Assembly (NCBI RefSeq): GCF_936928535.1
Contig: NZ_CAKZHY010000172.1
Span: 1 to 64,000 of the forward strand
Direction of reading: 5' to 3'
Length of the DNA: 64,000 bases
Origin: an uncultured Bradyrhizobium sp.
GTDB taxonomy: Bacteria; Pseudomonadota; Alphaproteobacteria; Rhizobiales; Xanthobacteraceae
Below are positions 35,291 through 44,010 of the stretch, piece by piece (the stretch's first letter is position 1; each line of letters begins with the position of its first letter). The notes under the pieces were generated by a model. That model searched no databases, had not been told where the DNA came from, and was given only the letters and a program-made list of their open reading frames with translations. A program made the position numbers and the translations under genes.

Positions 35291-35346
35291 TTGACAACAG
35301 CGGCATCGCATCCGAACATACGCTCAACGCGTGGGCATATGCTCAA
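35291..35346 (+). promoter_or_regulatory. Promoter-like region with tandem operator sites before the polyol binding protein
   Basis: TTGACA at 35291-35296 is followed after 17 bases by a weak -10 (GAACAT). Two direct copies of GRRCATAYGCTCAA lie at 35314-35327 and 35333-35346, 19 bases apart, overlapping and following the -10. They fit binding of the SorC regulator to one face of the DNA. Confidence 0.5.
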
Positions 35347-35369
35347 AACGCGAGTTGAGGGAGGACACC

Positions 35370-36680
35370 GTGAAACGATTTCTGGGCGCCGCCTGCGGCG
35401 CGGCCGTACTGCTTGCCGTCCCCGCGATGGCTGAAACGACCCTGACGATCGCCACCGTCAACAATGGCGACATGATCCGCATGCAAGGGCTGACCGGCGA
35501 ATTCACCAAGGCCAACCCCGACATCACAGTGAAATGGGTGACGCTGGAAGAGAACGTGCTGCGCCAGCGCGTCACCACCGATATCGCCACCAAGGGCGGC
35601 CAGTTCGACGTGCTGACCATCGGTACCTACGAGGTTCCGATCTGGGCCAAGAAGGGCTGGCTGGTGCCCCTCACCAATCTCGGCGCCGATTACGACGTCG
35701 CCGACCTCCTGCCGAAGATCAGGGACGCGGTCTCCGTGGACGGCAAGCTCTATGCCGCGCCATTCTACGGCGAGAGTTCGATGGTGATGTACCGCACCGA
35801 TCTGTTCGACAAGGCCGGCCTGAAGATGCCGGAAAAGCCGACCTGGGATTTCGTCATCGATGCCGCCAAGAAGCTCACCGACAAGAACGGCGGCGTCTAC
35901 GGCATCTGCCTGCGCGGCAAGGCCGGCTGGGGCGAGAACATGGCGTTCCTCTCGGCGATGGCCAATTCATACGGCGCGCGCTGGTTCGACGAGAAGTGGG
36001 AGCCGCAGTTCAATACGCCGGAATGGAAGACCACGCTTACGAACTACGTCAATCTGATGAAGGAGGCCGGCCCTCCCGGTGCGAGCTCGAACGGCTTCAA
36101 TGAGAACCTTGCGCTGTTCAACGCCGGCAAATGCGCGATGTGGATCGACGCGACGGTGGCGGCGTCCTTCGTCACCAACCCGAAGGACTCGAAGGTTGCG
36201 GACAAGGTCGGCTTTGCGCTCGCGCCCAACACTGGCCTTGGCAAGAACGCCAACTGGCTGTGGGCCTGGAGTCTCGCGATTCCCGCAGGCTCAAAGAAGT
36301 CCGATGCTGCCGAGAAGTTCATCGCCTGGGCGACGAGCAAGGACTACACCAAGCTCGTGGCCTCGAAAGAGGGCTGGGCCAACGTGCCGCCGGGTACGCG
36401 CACCTCGCTCTACCAGAACCCTGACTATCTGAAGGCGGCGCCCTTCGCCAAGATGACGCTGGCCTCGATCGACGCAGCCGACCCGAACAAGCCGACCGTG
36501 AAGCCGGTGCCTTATGTCGGCGTGCAATATGCCGCGATTCCCGAATTCCAGGGCATCGGCACGCAAGTCGGGCAGCAGTTCTCGGCCGCGCTTGCGGGAT
36601 CGATGACGGTCGATGCGGCGCTGGCTGCGGCGCAATCCGCCACCGAGCGCGAGATGAAGCGCGCCGGCTACATCAAGTGA
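35370..36680 (+). CDS. smoE: Polyol ABC transporter substrate-binding protein
   Basis: A periplasmic binding protein of 436 residues (family 1, maltose-binding type). A signal peptide ends near residue 22 (VPAMAET). The start is GTG, after a strong GAGGGAGGA site. Blocks such as NPDITVKWVTLEENVLRQRVTTDIATKGGQFDV and GICLRGKAGWGENMAFL are typical of SmoE/MtlE polyol-binding proteins for sorbitol and mannitol. It begins the operon with two permeases, ATPase, dehydrogenase and kinases. Confidence 0.9.
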   Translation: MKRFLGAACGAAVLLAVPAMAETTLTIATVNNGDMIRMQGLTGEFTKANPDITVKWVTLEENVLRQRVTTDIATKGGQFDVLTIGTYEVPIWAKKGWLVPLTNLGADYDVADLLPKIRDAVSVDGKLYAAPFYGESSMVMYRTDLFDKAGLKMPEKPTWDFVIDAAKKLTDKNGGVYGICLRGKAGWGENMAFLSAMANSYGARWFDEKWEPQFNTPEWKTTLTNYVNLMKEAGPPGASSNGFNENLALFNAGKCAMWIDATVAASFVTNPKDSKVADKVGFALAPNTGLGKNANWLWAWSLAIPAGSKKSDAAEKFIAWATSKDYTKLVASKEGWANVPPGTRTSLYQNPDYLKAAPFAKMTLASIDAADPNKPTVKPVPYVGVQYAAIPEFQGIGTQVGQQFSAALAGSMTVDAALAAAQSATEREMKRAGYIK

Positions 36681-36707
36681 ACCCGAGCTCTCCCTGAGCT
36701 CAAACTT

Positions 36708-36741
36708 GCGGCCATCCACTCCTTGCGCGATGGATGGCCGC
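36708..36741 (+). terminator. Strong stem-loop between binding protein and permease
   Basis: GCGGCCATCCA and TGGATGGCCGC form a perfect 11-bp stem around 12 bases. It starts 28 bases past the binding-protein stop. It is probably an attenuator that keeps the binding protein in excess over the membrane subunits. Confidence 0.55.
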
Positions 36742-36762
36742 CTTCTTCCCGAGGTTTCGTTT

Positions 36763-36815
36763 TGACGCGTTTTCTTTCCGCGAACCGGTCCCCACTTCGC
36801 TTGAAAACGCTTTGA
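36763..36815. repeat. Dispersed GCGTTTTC/GAAAACGC repeat, copy 1
   Basis: TGACGCGTTTTCTT is followed by CGCGAACCGGT, CACTTCGCT and TGAAAACGCT. GCGTTTTC and GAAAACGC are inverted ends about 40 bases apart. A second copy is at 52819-52872. Both copies end just before the ribosome site of a gene. Confidence 0.65.
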
Positions 36816-36829
36816 AGGAGAGTCCGAGG

Positions 36830-37702
36830 ATGGCAACCCGGCAGACGCAGTTTCTTGCGCGCGCACTCCTGACGCCAGCGGTCGGGCTGCTCTTCATCTG
36901 GATGATCGTCCCGCTCGCGCTGACACTCTATTTCTCGACGCTGCATTACAGCCTGCTCGATCCGGGTTCGGAAGCGTTCGTCGGCCTCGAGAATTTCCGC
37001 TACTTCCTGACCGATCCCGCCTTTCTCGCCTCGTTGCAGAATACGCTGGTGCTGGTCGGCTCGGTGCTGGCGCTGACGATCGTGCTCGGCATCCCCCTGG
37101 CGCTGTTGCTCGACCAGCCCGTGGTCGGCCGCAACTTCGTGCGCCTGATGGTGATCGCACCGTTCTTCGTGATGCCGACGGTGAGCGCGCTGGTCTGGAA
37201 GAACCTGCTGATGCACCCGGTATCGGGCCTGTTTGCCTGGCTCGCCAAGCTGGTCGGGATGACGCCAATCGACTGGTTCAACGACGTGCCGCTGTTCTCG
37301 GTGATCCTGATCGTGGCCTGGCAATGGCTGCCGTTCGCGACGCTGATCCTACTGACCGCCCTGCAATCGCTCGACGAAGAGCAGAAGGAAGCGGCAGAGA
37401 TGGATGGTGCCAGCGCCATCTCGGCTTTCATCTACATTACGCTGCCGCATCTGGCTCGCCCGATCACCGTGGTGATCCTGATCGAGACCATTTTCCTGCT
37501 GACGGTCTTCGCCGAAATCTTCGTGACCACCGGCGGCGGACCGGGCCTGCAAACCACCAATATCGCCTTCCTGATCTATTCGCAGGCGCTGATCCAGTTC
37601 GACGTCGGCAGTGCGTCGGCGGGCGGCCTCGTCGCGGTGGTCATCGCCAATATCGTCGCGTTCTTCCTGGTCCGCATCGTCGGCCGCAACCTGGAAGCCT
37701 GA
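36830..37702 (+). CDS. smoF: Polyol ABC transporter permease
   Basis: A 290-residue inner-membrane permease of the MalF class, six predicted spans. The EAA loop is EEQKEAAEMDGASAISAFIYITLPHLARPI. ATG 36830 follows AAGGAGAG. An in-frame ATG 32 codons upstream falls in the dispersed repeat and is rejected. The next permease gene starts four bases after its stop. Confidence 0.9.
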   Translation: MATRQTQFLARALLTPAVGLLFIWMIVPLALTLYFSTLHYSLLDPGSEAFVGLENFRYFLTDPAFLASLQNTLVLVGSVLALTIVLGIPLALLLDQPVVGRNFVRLMVIAPFFVMPTVSALVWKNLLMHPVSGLFAWLAKLVGMTPIDWFNDVPLFSVILIVAWQWLPFATLILLTALQSLDEEQKEAAEMDGASAISAFIYITLPHLARPITVVILIETIFLLTVFAEIFVTTGGGPGLQTTNIAFLIYSQALIQFDVGSASAGGLVAVVIANIVAFFLVRIVGRNLEA

Positions 37703-37706
37703 AATC

Positions 37707-38537
37707 ATGGCGCGCAAGTCAACAACGCAGCGGGTGGTGGTCTCGACGATCGGGGCTTGGTTCTTCGGCTTCCTGATCTTCTTCCCGATCCTGTGGATGG
37801 TGCTGGCGAGCTTCAAGACCGAGCTCGAGGCTTTTGCGATTCCGCCGTCCTTCCTGTTCTTCCACTGGACCACCGAGAACTACGCGACGGTGCAGGAGCG
37901 CAGCGATTATTTCCATCACGCGTTGAACTCGATCATCATCGCCGGCGGCTCGACGCTGATTGCGCTCCTGATCGCGATCCCCGCAGCCTGGTCGATGGCA
38001 TTCTCGCCGACCAAGCGCACCAAGGACATCCTGCTCTGGATGCTGTCGACCAAGATGATGCCGCCGGTCGGCGTGCTGGTGCCGATCTACCTGATCTACA
38101 AGACTTTTGGTCTGCTCGATTCCCGCATCGGCCTCATCTTCATCCTCTGCCTTGGCAATCTGCCGATCGTGATCTGGATGCTATTCACCTATTTCAAGGA
38201 GATTCCGCGCGACATCCTGGAAGCCGCGCGCATGGACGGCGCTACGATCGGCCGCGAGCTCGTCTATGTCCTGACGCCGATGGCGATCCCGGGTCTTGCG
38301 TCGACCATGCTGCTCAATCTGATCCTGGCCTGGAACGAGGCGTTCTGGACGCTCAATCTCTCGACCTCGAACGCTGCGCCGCTCACCACATTCATCGCAT
38401 CCTATTCCAGTCCGGAAGGACTGTTCTGGGCAAAGCTGTCGGCGGCCTCGACGCTGGCGATCGCGCCCATTCTCGTCCTCGGTTGGTTCAGCCAGAAGCA
38501 GCTCGTGCGCGGGCTCACCTTCGGCGCGGTGAAATAA
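37707..38537 (+). CDS. smoG: Polyol ABC transporter permease, second subunit
   Basis: A 276-residue permease of the MalG class with six predicted spans. The EAA loop reads IPRDILEAARMDGATIGRELVYVLTPMAIPGLAS. It starts just after the smoF stop; upstream open frame belongs to smoF read out of frame. It forms the channel with SmoF. Confidence 0.9.
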   Translation: MARKSTTQRVVVSTIGAWFFGFLIFFPILWMVLASFKTELEAFAIPPSFLFFHWTTENYATVQERSDYFHHALNSIIIAGGSTLIALLIAIPAAWSMAFSPTKRTKDILLWMLSTKMMPPVGVLVPIYLIYKTFGLLDSRIGLIFILCLGNLPIVIWMLFTYFKEIPRDILEAARMDGATIGRELVYVLTPMAIPGLASTMLLNLILAWNEAFWTLNLSTSNAAPLTTFIASYSSPEGLFWAKLSAASTLAIAPILVLGWFSQKQLVRGLTFGAVK

Positions 38538-38552
38538 AGGGGCTGCCGGATC

Positions 38553-39560
38553 ATGGGTCAGATCACACTTCAGGGCGTGCAGAAATCCTTCGGCCCCGTG
38601 CACATCATCAAGGGTGCCGATCTCGACATCGCCGACGGCTCTTTCGTTGTCTTCGTCGGCCCCTCCGGCTGCGGCAAGACCACGCTGCTGCGGCTGATTG
38701 CGGGCCTCGAAGATGTCACCGGCGGCAGCATTTTGATCGACGGAAAAAACGTCGTCGACACGCCGCCTGCCAAGCGCGGGCTTTCGATGGTGTTCCAGTC
38801 ATACGCGCTCTATCCGCATATGAGCGTGCGCGGCAATATCGGCTTCGGCCTGAAGATGGCAGGCCTGCCGAAGGACGAGATCAACCGCAAGGTCGAGGCG
38901 GCCGCCGCGACGCTGAACCTGACGCCCTATCTCGACCGCAAGCCGCGCGAGCTCTCCGGCGGCCAGCGCCAGCGCGTCGCGATCGGCCGTGCCATCGTCC
39001 GAGAGCCCAAGGGGTTCCTGTTCGACGAGCCGCTGTCCAATCTTGATGCCGCGCTGCGCGTGCAGATGCGCATCGAGGTGACGCGGCTCCAGAAGCAGCT
39101 CGGCACCACCGCGATCTACGTGACGCACGACCAAGTCGAGGCGATGACCATGGCCGACAAGATCGTCGTGCTCAACGCCGGCAAGATCGAGCAATATGGC
39201 TCGCCGCTGGAGCTCTATGAGCGGCCCGCTAATCTCTTCGTCGCCGGCTTCATCGGCTCGCCCAAGATGAATTTCGTCGCCGGCGACATCGCCGCGCAGC
39301 AGGGCGCAGCCACCATCGGCGTGCGTCCGGAGCATCTCAAGATCGAGCGCGAGGGTGGTGGCGGCTGGCAGGGCACGATCGCGGTGGCCGAGCACCTCGG
39401 CAGCGATACCTTTCTTTATGTCGATGCGGGGCCGCTGGGGATGTTGACCGCGCGCTACATCGGCGAATTGAGCCTGCACGCCGGCGACCGGGTGTCGCTG
39501 GTCCCGGACCCCGCCCGCATCCACCGCTTCGACGCGAGCGGCAACGCGATCAGGAACTAA
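38553..39560 (+). CDS. smoK: Polyol ABC transporter ATPase (MalK/UgpC-type)
   Basis: A 335-residue ATPase. Walker A is GPSGCGKTTLLRLIAGLE, the signature LSGGQRQRVAIGRAIVREPK, Walker B FLFDEPLSNLDAALRVQMR. The C-terminal TOBE-like regulatory domain contains FIGSPKMNFVAGDI and TIGVRPEHLKIE, as in carbohydrate importers of the CUT1 class. It follows smoG by 15 bases. Confidence 0.92.
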   Translation: MGQITLQGVQKSFGPVHIIKGADLDIADGSFVVFVGPSGCGKTTLLRLIAGLEDVTGGSILIDGKNVVDTPPAKRGLSMVFQSYALYPHMSVRGNIGFGLKMAGLPKDEINRKVEAAAATLNLTPYLDRKPRELSGGQRQRVAIGRAIVREPKGFLFDEPLSNLDAALRVQMRIEVTRLQKQLGTTAIYVTHDQVEAMTMADKIVVLNAGKIEQYGSPLELYERPANLFVAGFIGSPKMNFVAGDIAAQQGAATIGVRPEHLKIEREGGGGWQGTIAVAEHLGSDTFLYVDAGPLGMLTARYIGELSLHAGDRVSLVPDPARIHRFDASGNAIRN

Positions 39561-39580
39561 CAAGAAACGGGAAGACGACC

Positions 39581-40354
39581 ATGTACCTGGAGAAATTCAA
39601 GCTGAGCGGCAAGACCGCGTTCATCACCGGCGGCGGGCAGGGCATCGGACTCGCCTGCGCGGAAGCGCTGGCCGAGGCCGGCGCCAAGGTGATCATCGGC
39701 GACCGCGACAACAAGGTCGCCGGAGACGCCAAGGCCAGCCTGAAGGCGAAGGGTTATGATATCGAGACCGCGATCATGGACGTCACCGATACCAAGCGGG
39801 TGGCGGAGGTGGCGAACGATCTCGTCGCCCGGCACGGCAAGGTCGACATCCTCGTTAACAATGCCGGCATTGCGCGTAGCGAAACGCCGGCTGAGACGGT
39901 GACCGACGAGCACTGGCTCAACGTCATTGACGTCAACCTCAACGGCACTTTCTGGTGCTGCCGTGAGTTCGGCAAGCACATGCTCAAGGCCAAGAGCGGC
40001 GCGATCGTCAATGTCGGCTCGATGTCCGGCTTCATAGTCAACAAGCCGCAGGAGCAGTGCTTCTACAATGCCTCCAAGGCCGGTGTGCACCATCTGACCA
40101 AGTCGCTGGCCGCCGAATGGGGCGCGCGCGGCATCCGCGTCAACGCGGTGGCGCCGACCTACATTGACACGCCGCTCAACGCTTTCGTGAAAAGCACCCC
40201 GAAGATGTACGACGCCTGGATCGGTGGAACTCCGATGGCGCGGATGGGACAGGTCGAGGAAATCGCCTCGGTTGTCCTGTTTCTGGCATCCGAGGCCGCG
40301 AGCCTGATGACTGGCAGCATCGTGCTGGTGGATGGCGGCTACACTTGCTGGTAG
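39581..40354 (+). CDS. SDR polyol dehydrogenase
   Basis: A 257-residue short-chain dehydrogenase. The cofactor motif is TGGGQGIGLACAEALAEAG, followed by NNAG, the catalytic serine in NVGSMSGFIVN, and YNASKAG with Tyr and Lys. DRDN after the second strand favours NAD over NADP. Its place after a polyol importer suggests oxidation of sorbitol, arabitol, ribitol or a similar polyol to a ketose. The two downstream sugar kinases would take the product. Confidence 0.88.
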   Translation: MYLEKFKLSGKTAFITGGGQGIGLACAEALAEAGAKVIIGDRDNKVAGDAKASLKAKGYDIETAIMDVTDTKRVAEVANDLVARHGKVDILVNNAGIARSETPAETVTDEHWLNVIDVNLNGTFWCCREFGKHMLKAKSGAIVNVGSMSGFIVNKPQEQCFYNASKAGVHHLTKSLAAEWGARGIRVNAVAPTYIDTPLNAFVKSTPKMYDAWIGGTPMARMGQVEEIASVVLFLASEAASLMTGSIVLVDGGYTCW

Positions 40355-40393
40355 GCTTGCCGTCAAAACTGACGGAAGCGACCGGGAGTGACA

Positions 40394-42040
40394 ATGCCGC
40401 GAGCGTATATCGGCGTCGATGTAGGGACCACTAGCACGCGGGCAGGGGTATTTGACGAGGCAGGAACGCTCCTTGCGACCGCCAAGCATCCGATTCGGAT
40501 CTGGCATGATGCCGGCGACATCGTCGAGCAGTCCTCTCAGGACATCTGGGAGGCCTGTGTCAAATCTGTGCGGGCGGCGATGGCGGAGGCGGCGATCGCG
40601 CCCGACAGTGTCGGCGGCATCGGTTTCGACGCGACCTGTTCCCTGGTGGTGCTTGATCGCGCGGGGGAGCCGGTCACGGTCAGCGCCTCCGGCGACAGGC
40701 AGCGCAACGTCATCGTCTGGATGGACCATCGCGCCATCGCCGAGGCCCGGCTGATCAATGAGACGGCCGACGATGTGCTGCGCTATGTGGGCGGTTCGAT
40801 CTCGCCCGAGATGGAGATGCCGAAGCTGTTGTGGCTCAAGCGTCATCTGCGCGCGAGCTTTGATGCCGCCGGGCATTTCTTCGATCTGGCAGACTATCTG
40901 ACCTGGCGCGCGACCGGATCGCTCCAACGCTCGACCTGCACCGTCACCTGCAAATGGAACTATCTCGCCCATGACGGCGGCGGCTGGAGCGCGCCGTTCT
41001 TCAAGCGCATCGGCCTCTCCGATTTCGTCAGCGAGAAATACGCCCGCATCGGCACCGAGATCGTCGCCCCCGGCACGCCGGTCGGCGACGGCCTCACCGG
41101 CGCGGCTGCCGCCGATCTGGGCCTGGCAGCGGGCATTCCGGTCGGCGCTTCCCTGATCGATGCCCATGCCGGCGGGATCGGTGCGATTGGGGGCCGCGAT
41201 GGACCGGGCGGAATGACTGACGTCACCGATCGCTTGGCCTACATCATGGGAACGTCGGCCTGCATCATGGCGACGACGAAGGATCCGTGCTTCGTGCCGG
41301 GCGTCTGGGGTCCCTATTATTCCGGCATGGTGCCCAACTTTTGGCTCAACGAGGGCGGCCAATCGGCCGCGGGCGCGGCCATCGACCATCTGCTCAAATC
41401 GCATCCGGGCCAGGCCGAGGCGAGCGCGGCGGCGCGTAGCGAGGGCATCGACCTCATCGAATTCCTCGAGCGCCGCATCATCTCGCGCGCCGGCGATGCC
41501 AGCCGCGCGGCACTGCTCGCCCGCGACGTCCATGTGCTCCCCGAATTTATCGGCAACCGCTCGCCTTACGCCGATCCCGACACGCGCGCGGTGATCGCCG
41601 GTCTCGGTCTCGACACCGATATCGGTTCAATGGAGCGATTGTTCGTTGCAGGCCTGTGCGGGCTCGCTTATGGACTCGCCGAGGTGATCGAAGCCTTTGC
41701 CGCGCATGGCGTTCATGCCGGCATCATGATCATGGGCGGCGGCGCCAGTCGCAGCCCGTTGGTGCGCCAGATCATGGCTGATACCACCGGCCTCACCGTC
41801 GCGTTGCCGCAAACCCGGGAGCCTGTGCTCCTGGGGGCCGCGATGCTTGGCGCAGTCGCCGGCGGCGCTTATGCCTCGATCGGCGAGACCATGGCCAAGA
41901 TGTCGGCGCTCGGGCGCAAGAGCGAACCGACCGCGCCCGACATGGCCGCATTTCACACCAGGAAGCGTGAGGTGTACAAGCTGCTGCGCGAGGTCGATCG
42001 TGGCAGCAGGGCGGCGATGCGCGACGTCGCCAAAGGTTGA
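40394..42040 (+). CDS. FGGY-family kinase, D-ribulokinase-like
   Basis: A 548-residue sugar kinase. The N-terminal phosphate motif is GVDVGTTSTRAGVFD. The block GFDATCSLVVLD carries the TCSLV signature of the ribulokinase branch (human FGGY and yeast YDR109C group). ATP-domain motifs are GTSACIMA and IMIMGGGASRSPLVRQIMADTTG. It would phosphorylate D-ribulose made from ribitol or arabitol. ATG 40394, five bases after GGGAG, is preferred to the GTG two codons upstream. Confidence 0.85.
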   Translation: MPRAYIGVDVGTTSTRAGVFDEAGTLLATAKHPIRIWHDAGDIVEQSSQDIWEACVKSVRAAMAEAAIAPDSVGGIGFDATCSLVVLDRAGEPVTVSASGDRQRNVIVWMDHRAIAEARLINETADDVLRYVGGSISPEMEMPKLLWLKRHLRASFDAAGHFFDLADYLTWRATGSLQRSTCTVTCKWNYLAHDGGGWSAPFFKRIGLSDFVSEKYARIGTEIVAPGTPVGDGLTGAAAADLGLAAGIPVGASLIDAHAGGIGAIGGRDGPGGMTDVTDRLAYIMGTSACIMATTKDPCFVPGVWGPYYSGMVPNFWLNEGGQSAAGAAIDHLLKSHPGQAEASAAARSEGIDLIEFLERRIISRAGDASRAALLARDVHVLPEFIGNRSPYADPDTRAVIAGLGLDTDIGSMERLFVAGLCGLAYGLAEVIEAFAAHGVHAGIMIMGGGASRSPLVRQIMADTTGLTVALPQTREPVLLGAAMLGAVAGGAYASIGETMAKMSALGRKSEPTAPDMAAFHTRKREVYKLLREVDRGSRAAMRDVAKG

Positions 42041-42057
42041 TAGACAGGTTGAGAGAC

Positions 42058-42993
42058 ATGCTGATTTCCTGCGGCGATGCGCTGATCGATTTCGTGCCGA
42101 CGAAGAACGCCGACGGCCGCGAAGCCGTGATGCCGGCGGTCGGCGGCTCCTGTCTCAACGTCGCGATCGGCATCGCGCGGCTTGGCGCCCCGACCGGTTT
42201 TGTCGGCGGCATCTCGAACGACCTGTTCGGGAGCATGATCGCCGAGCACGCGGCTGCGTCGAATGTCGAGCTTGGTTTCGCCACGCGCAGCGACCACCAG
42301 ACGACACTTGCCTTCGTCCGCATCGTCGCCGGCGAATCGCATTATGCTTTCTATGACGCGGAGACGGCGACCCGGAACTGGACGTTTCGGCGTGGGACCA
42401 TTCCGTTCGATACGGTCGAAGCCGTTCATGTCGGCTCGACCACGCTGGTCAACGATCAGGGCGCCGCCGAGACCAAGGCTTTGATCGCAGACGCGAGGGC
42501 GATGTCGACGGTCTCCTTCGATCCGAACTGCCGCCCCAATCTGGTCAAGGACAAGCTGGCCTATCTCGCTCGCATGGCCGAATTCGCGACCCAAGCCGAT
42601 CTCATCAAAATGTCGGATGTCGACTTCGCATATCTCTTCGGCGAGGAGCCGTATCAGCAGCGTGCGGGCGCGATGTTGGGGCAGGGGCCGAGCCTTGTCG
42701 TCATCACCCGCGGCAACAACGGCGCCATCGCCTGGCATGCGAAGGCGGGCCAGATCGAGGTCGAGGCGCCGAAGGTCGTGGTCGCAGATACCATCGGCGC
42801 CGGCGACAGCTTTCAGGCCGCATTGCTGTTCGCCCTGCAAAAGCAGGGCCGTCTCGCCAGGCCGCAACTCAAGGACATCAGCGCCGACGAGCTTCGTCGC
42901 GCGTTGTCCTTTGCCGCCAACTGCGCCGGCCTGACCTGCACCCGGCCGGGCGCAGATCCGCCCTGGAGCCACGAGATCAGCTGGAGCTGGTAA
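42058..42993 (+). CDS. PfkB-family sugar kinase, fructokinase-like
   Basis: A 311-residue ribokinase-fold kinase. It has CGDALIDFVPT at the start, GGSCLNVAIGIARLG as the sugar-binding motif, and DTIGAGDSFQAALLFAL with the catalytic aspartate. Fructokinases of rhizobial polyol operons look like this. It would phosphorylate fructose from sorbitol or mannitol. ATG 42058 follows GAGAG; an in-frame TTG at 42037 is less likely. It is the last gene of the polyol operon and converges with the LysR gene. Confidence 0.88.
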   Translation: MLISCGDALIDFVPTKNADGREAVMPAVGGSCLNVAIGIARLGAPTGFVGGISNDLFGSMIAEHAAASNVELGFATRSDHQTTLAFVRIVAGESHYAFYDAETATRNWTFRRGTIPFDTVEAVHVGSTTLVNDQGAAETKALIADARAMSTVSFDPNCRPNLVKDKLAYLARMAEFATQADLIKMSDVDFAYLFGEEPYQQRAGAMLGQGPSLVVITRGNNGAIAWHAKAGQIEVEAPKVVVADTIGAGDSFQAALLFALQKQGRLARPQLKDISADELRRALSFAANCAGLTCTRPGADPPWSHEISWSW

Positions 42994-42999
42994 TCCGCG

Positions 43000-43893
43000 T
43001 CACAGCCGCGCGACGATCTTTTCGGCGCATTTCAGAAATTTAGGAATGAGCGGGCTCTGCGAATCCCGCCGCCAGCACACCGCAATGTCGATGGAATCGG
43101 TGACATCCTGCAGCGGCCGGAACACAATGCCGCGCGGCGCGCCGAGCTTGGCGCAGGCGGGCAGGATCGCAAGACCCTCACCGGCAAGGACGAGGCTCAT
43201 CGCCGAATGCGCCGTCTCCACCCGGCTCGCGATCGGCATCACGATCTGATGCCGTCGCAGCAAGGCTGCGACCGCGGAGGAGGCGGGATCGCGCTCCGGC
43301 GGGGGCAGCGCAATCAGCGGGCGGCCCTGCAAGCGGGCCATCGGTACGACACCGAGACGTGCGAGCGGCGAGCGGTTCGGCAGTGCCAGCATGAAGCGCT
43401 GCGTACCGATCCGCGCCACCTGGATTTCAGGGTGGTGGATCGCTGGCATGCACAGCGCCACCGTGACGCTGCGGTCGAGCAGCCGCGCCTCGCGCGTCGA
43501 TGCGCTGAGGTCGACGAAGTCAAGATCGACGCCGGGAATGGATCGCCGCAGCTCCGGGATCAGTCGCGGCAGCACCGCGTTTGCGAGTACAAACATGTAG
43601 CCGACCGAGAGTCGCCCGCGCCTGCCGGCTGCGACCGCGCGTGCGGCCTCGATGCCGTCGGCCGAAAGCGCCAGCGCCTCGCCGGCGCGCGCCAGCAGCG
43701 CCTGGCCCGCCTCCGTCAGGTCCATGCCGCGCGTGCCGCGGTGGAACAGCGGCGCGCCGACCTCGGCCTCGAGCTTGCGGATTTGGACCGACAGCGGCGG
43801 CTGCGCCATCCGCAGCTGCTCGGCAGCCTTGCCGACGCTGCGTGCCTCGGCCACGGCGACGAAATAGCGGAGCCGGCGAAGATCCATTGGCAT
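43000..43893 (-). CDS. LysR-type regulator divergent from amidase
   Basis: A 297-residue LysR protein. The helix-turn-helix is RRLRYFVAVAEARSVGKAAEQLRMAQPPLSVQIRKLEAEVG, then LysR_substrate (GRLSVGYMFVLANAVLPRLIPELRRSIPGVDLDFVDL), close to CatR/BenM-type sensing domains. MPMDLRR begins at 43893; MDLRR two codons later is also possible. The open frame extends much further upstream, but that part is antisense to the amidase gene. It probably controls the divergent amidase and transporter operon. Confidence 0.9.
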   Translation of the reverse strand: MPMDLRRLRYFVAVAEARSVGKAAEQLRMAQPPLSVQIRKLEAEVGAPLFHRGTRGMDLTEAGQALLARAGEALALSADGIEAARAVAAGRRGRLSVGYMFVLANAVLPRLIPELRRSIPGVDLDFVDLSASTREARLLDRSVTVALCMPAIHHPEIQVARIGTQRFMLALPNRSPLARLGVVPMARLQGRPLIALPPPERDPASSAVAALLRRHQIVMPIASRVETAHSAMSLVLAGEGLAILPACAKLGAPRGIVFRPLQDVTDSIDIAVCWRRDSQSPLIPKFLKCAEKIVARL

Positions 43894-43901
43894 ACCGAAA
43901 A

Positions 43902-43931
43902 CGTATGGGTTGATCGCTAAAATCGTATTGG
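43902..43931. promoter_or_regulatory. Direct repeats in the lysR-amidase intergenic region
   Basis: CGTATGGG (43902-43909) and CGTATTGG (43924-43931) are direct repeats 22 bases apart, two helical turns, just upstream of the LysR start. They are candidate contacts for the regulator. Confidence 0.35.
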
Positions 43932-44010
43932 ACGGGCAGTTAACAAAACTGTCATTCTCAATGTCAATGCAGGAGGCCAACGGCGGCCTGCTTCGGAGCA
44001 TGATCATACG

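Noticed and set aside
39557..41533. A 658-codon open frame on the minus strand across the dehydrogenase and ribulokinase-like genes
   Set aside because: Antisense to genes with clear catalytic motifs; no recognisable domain.
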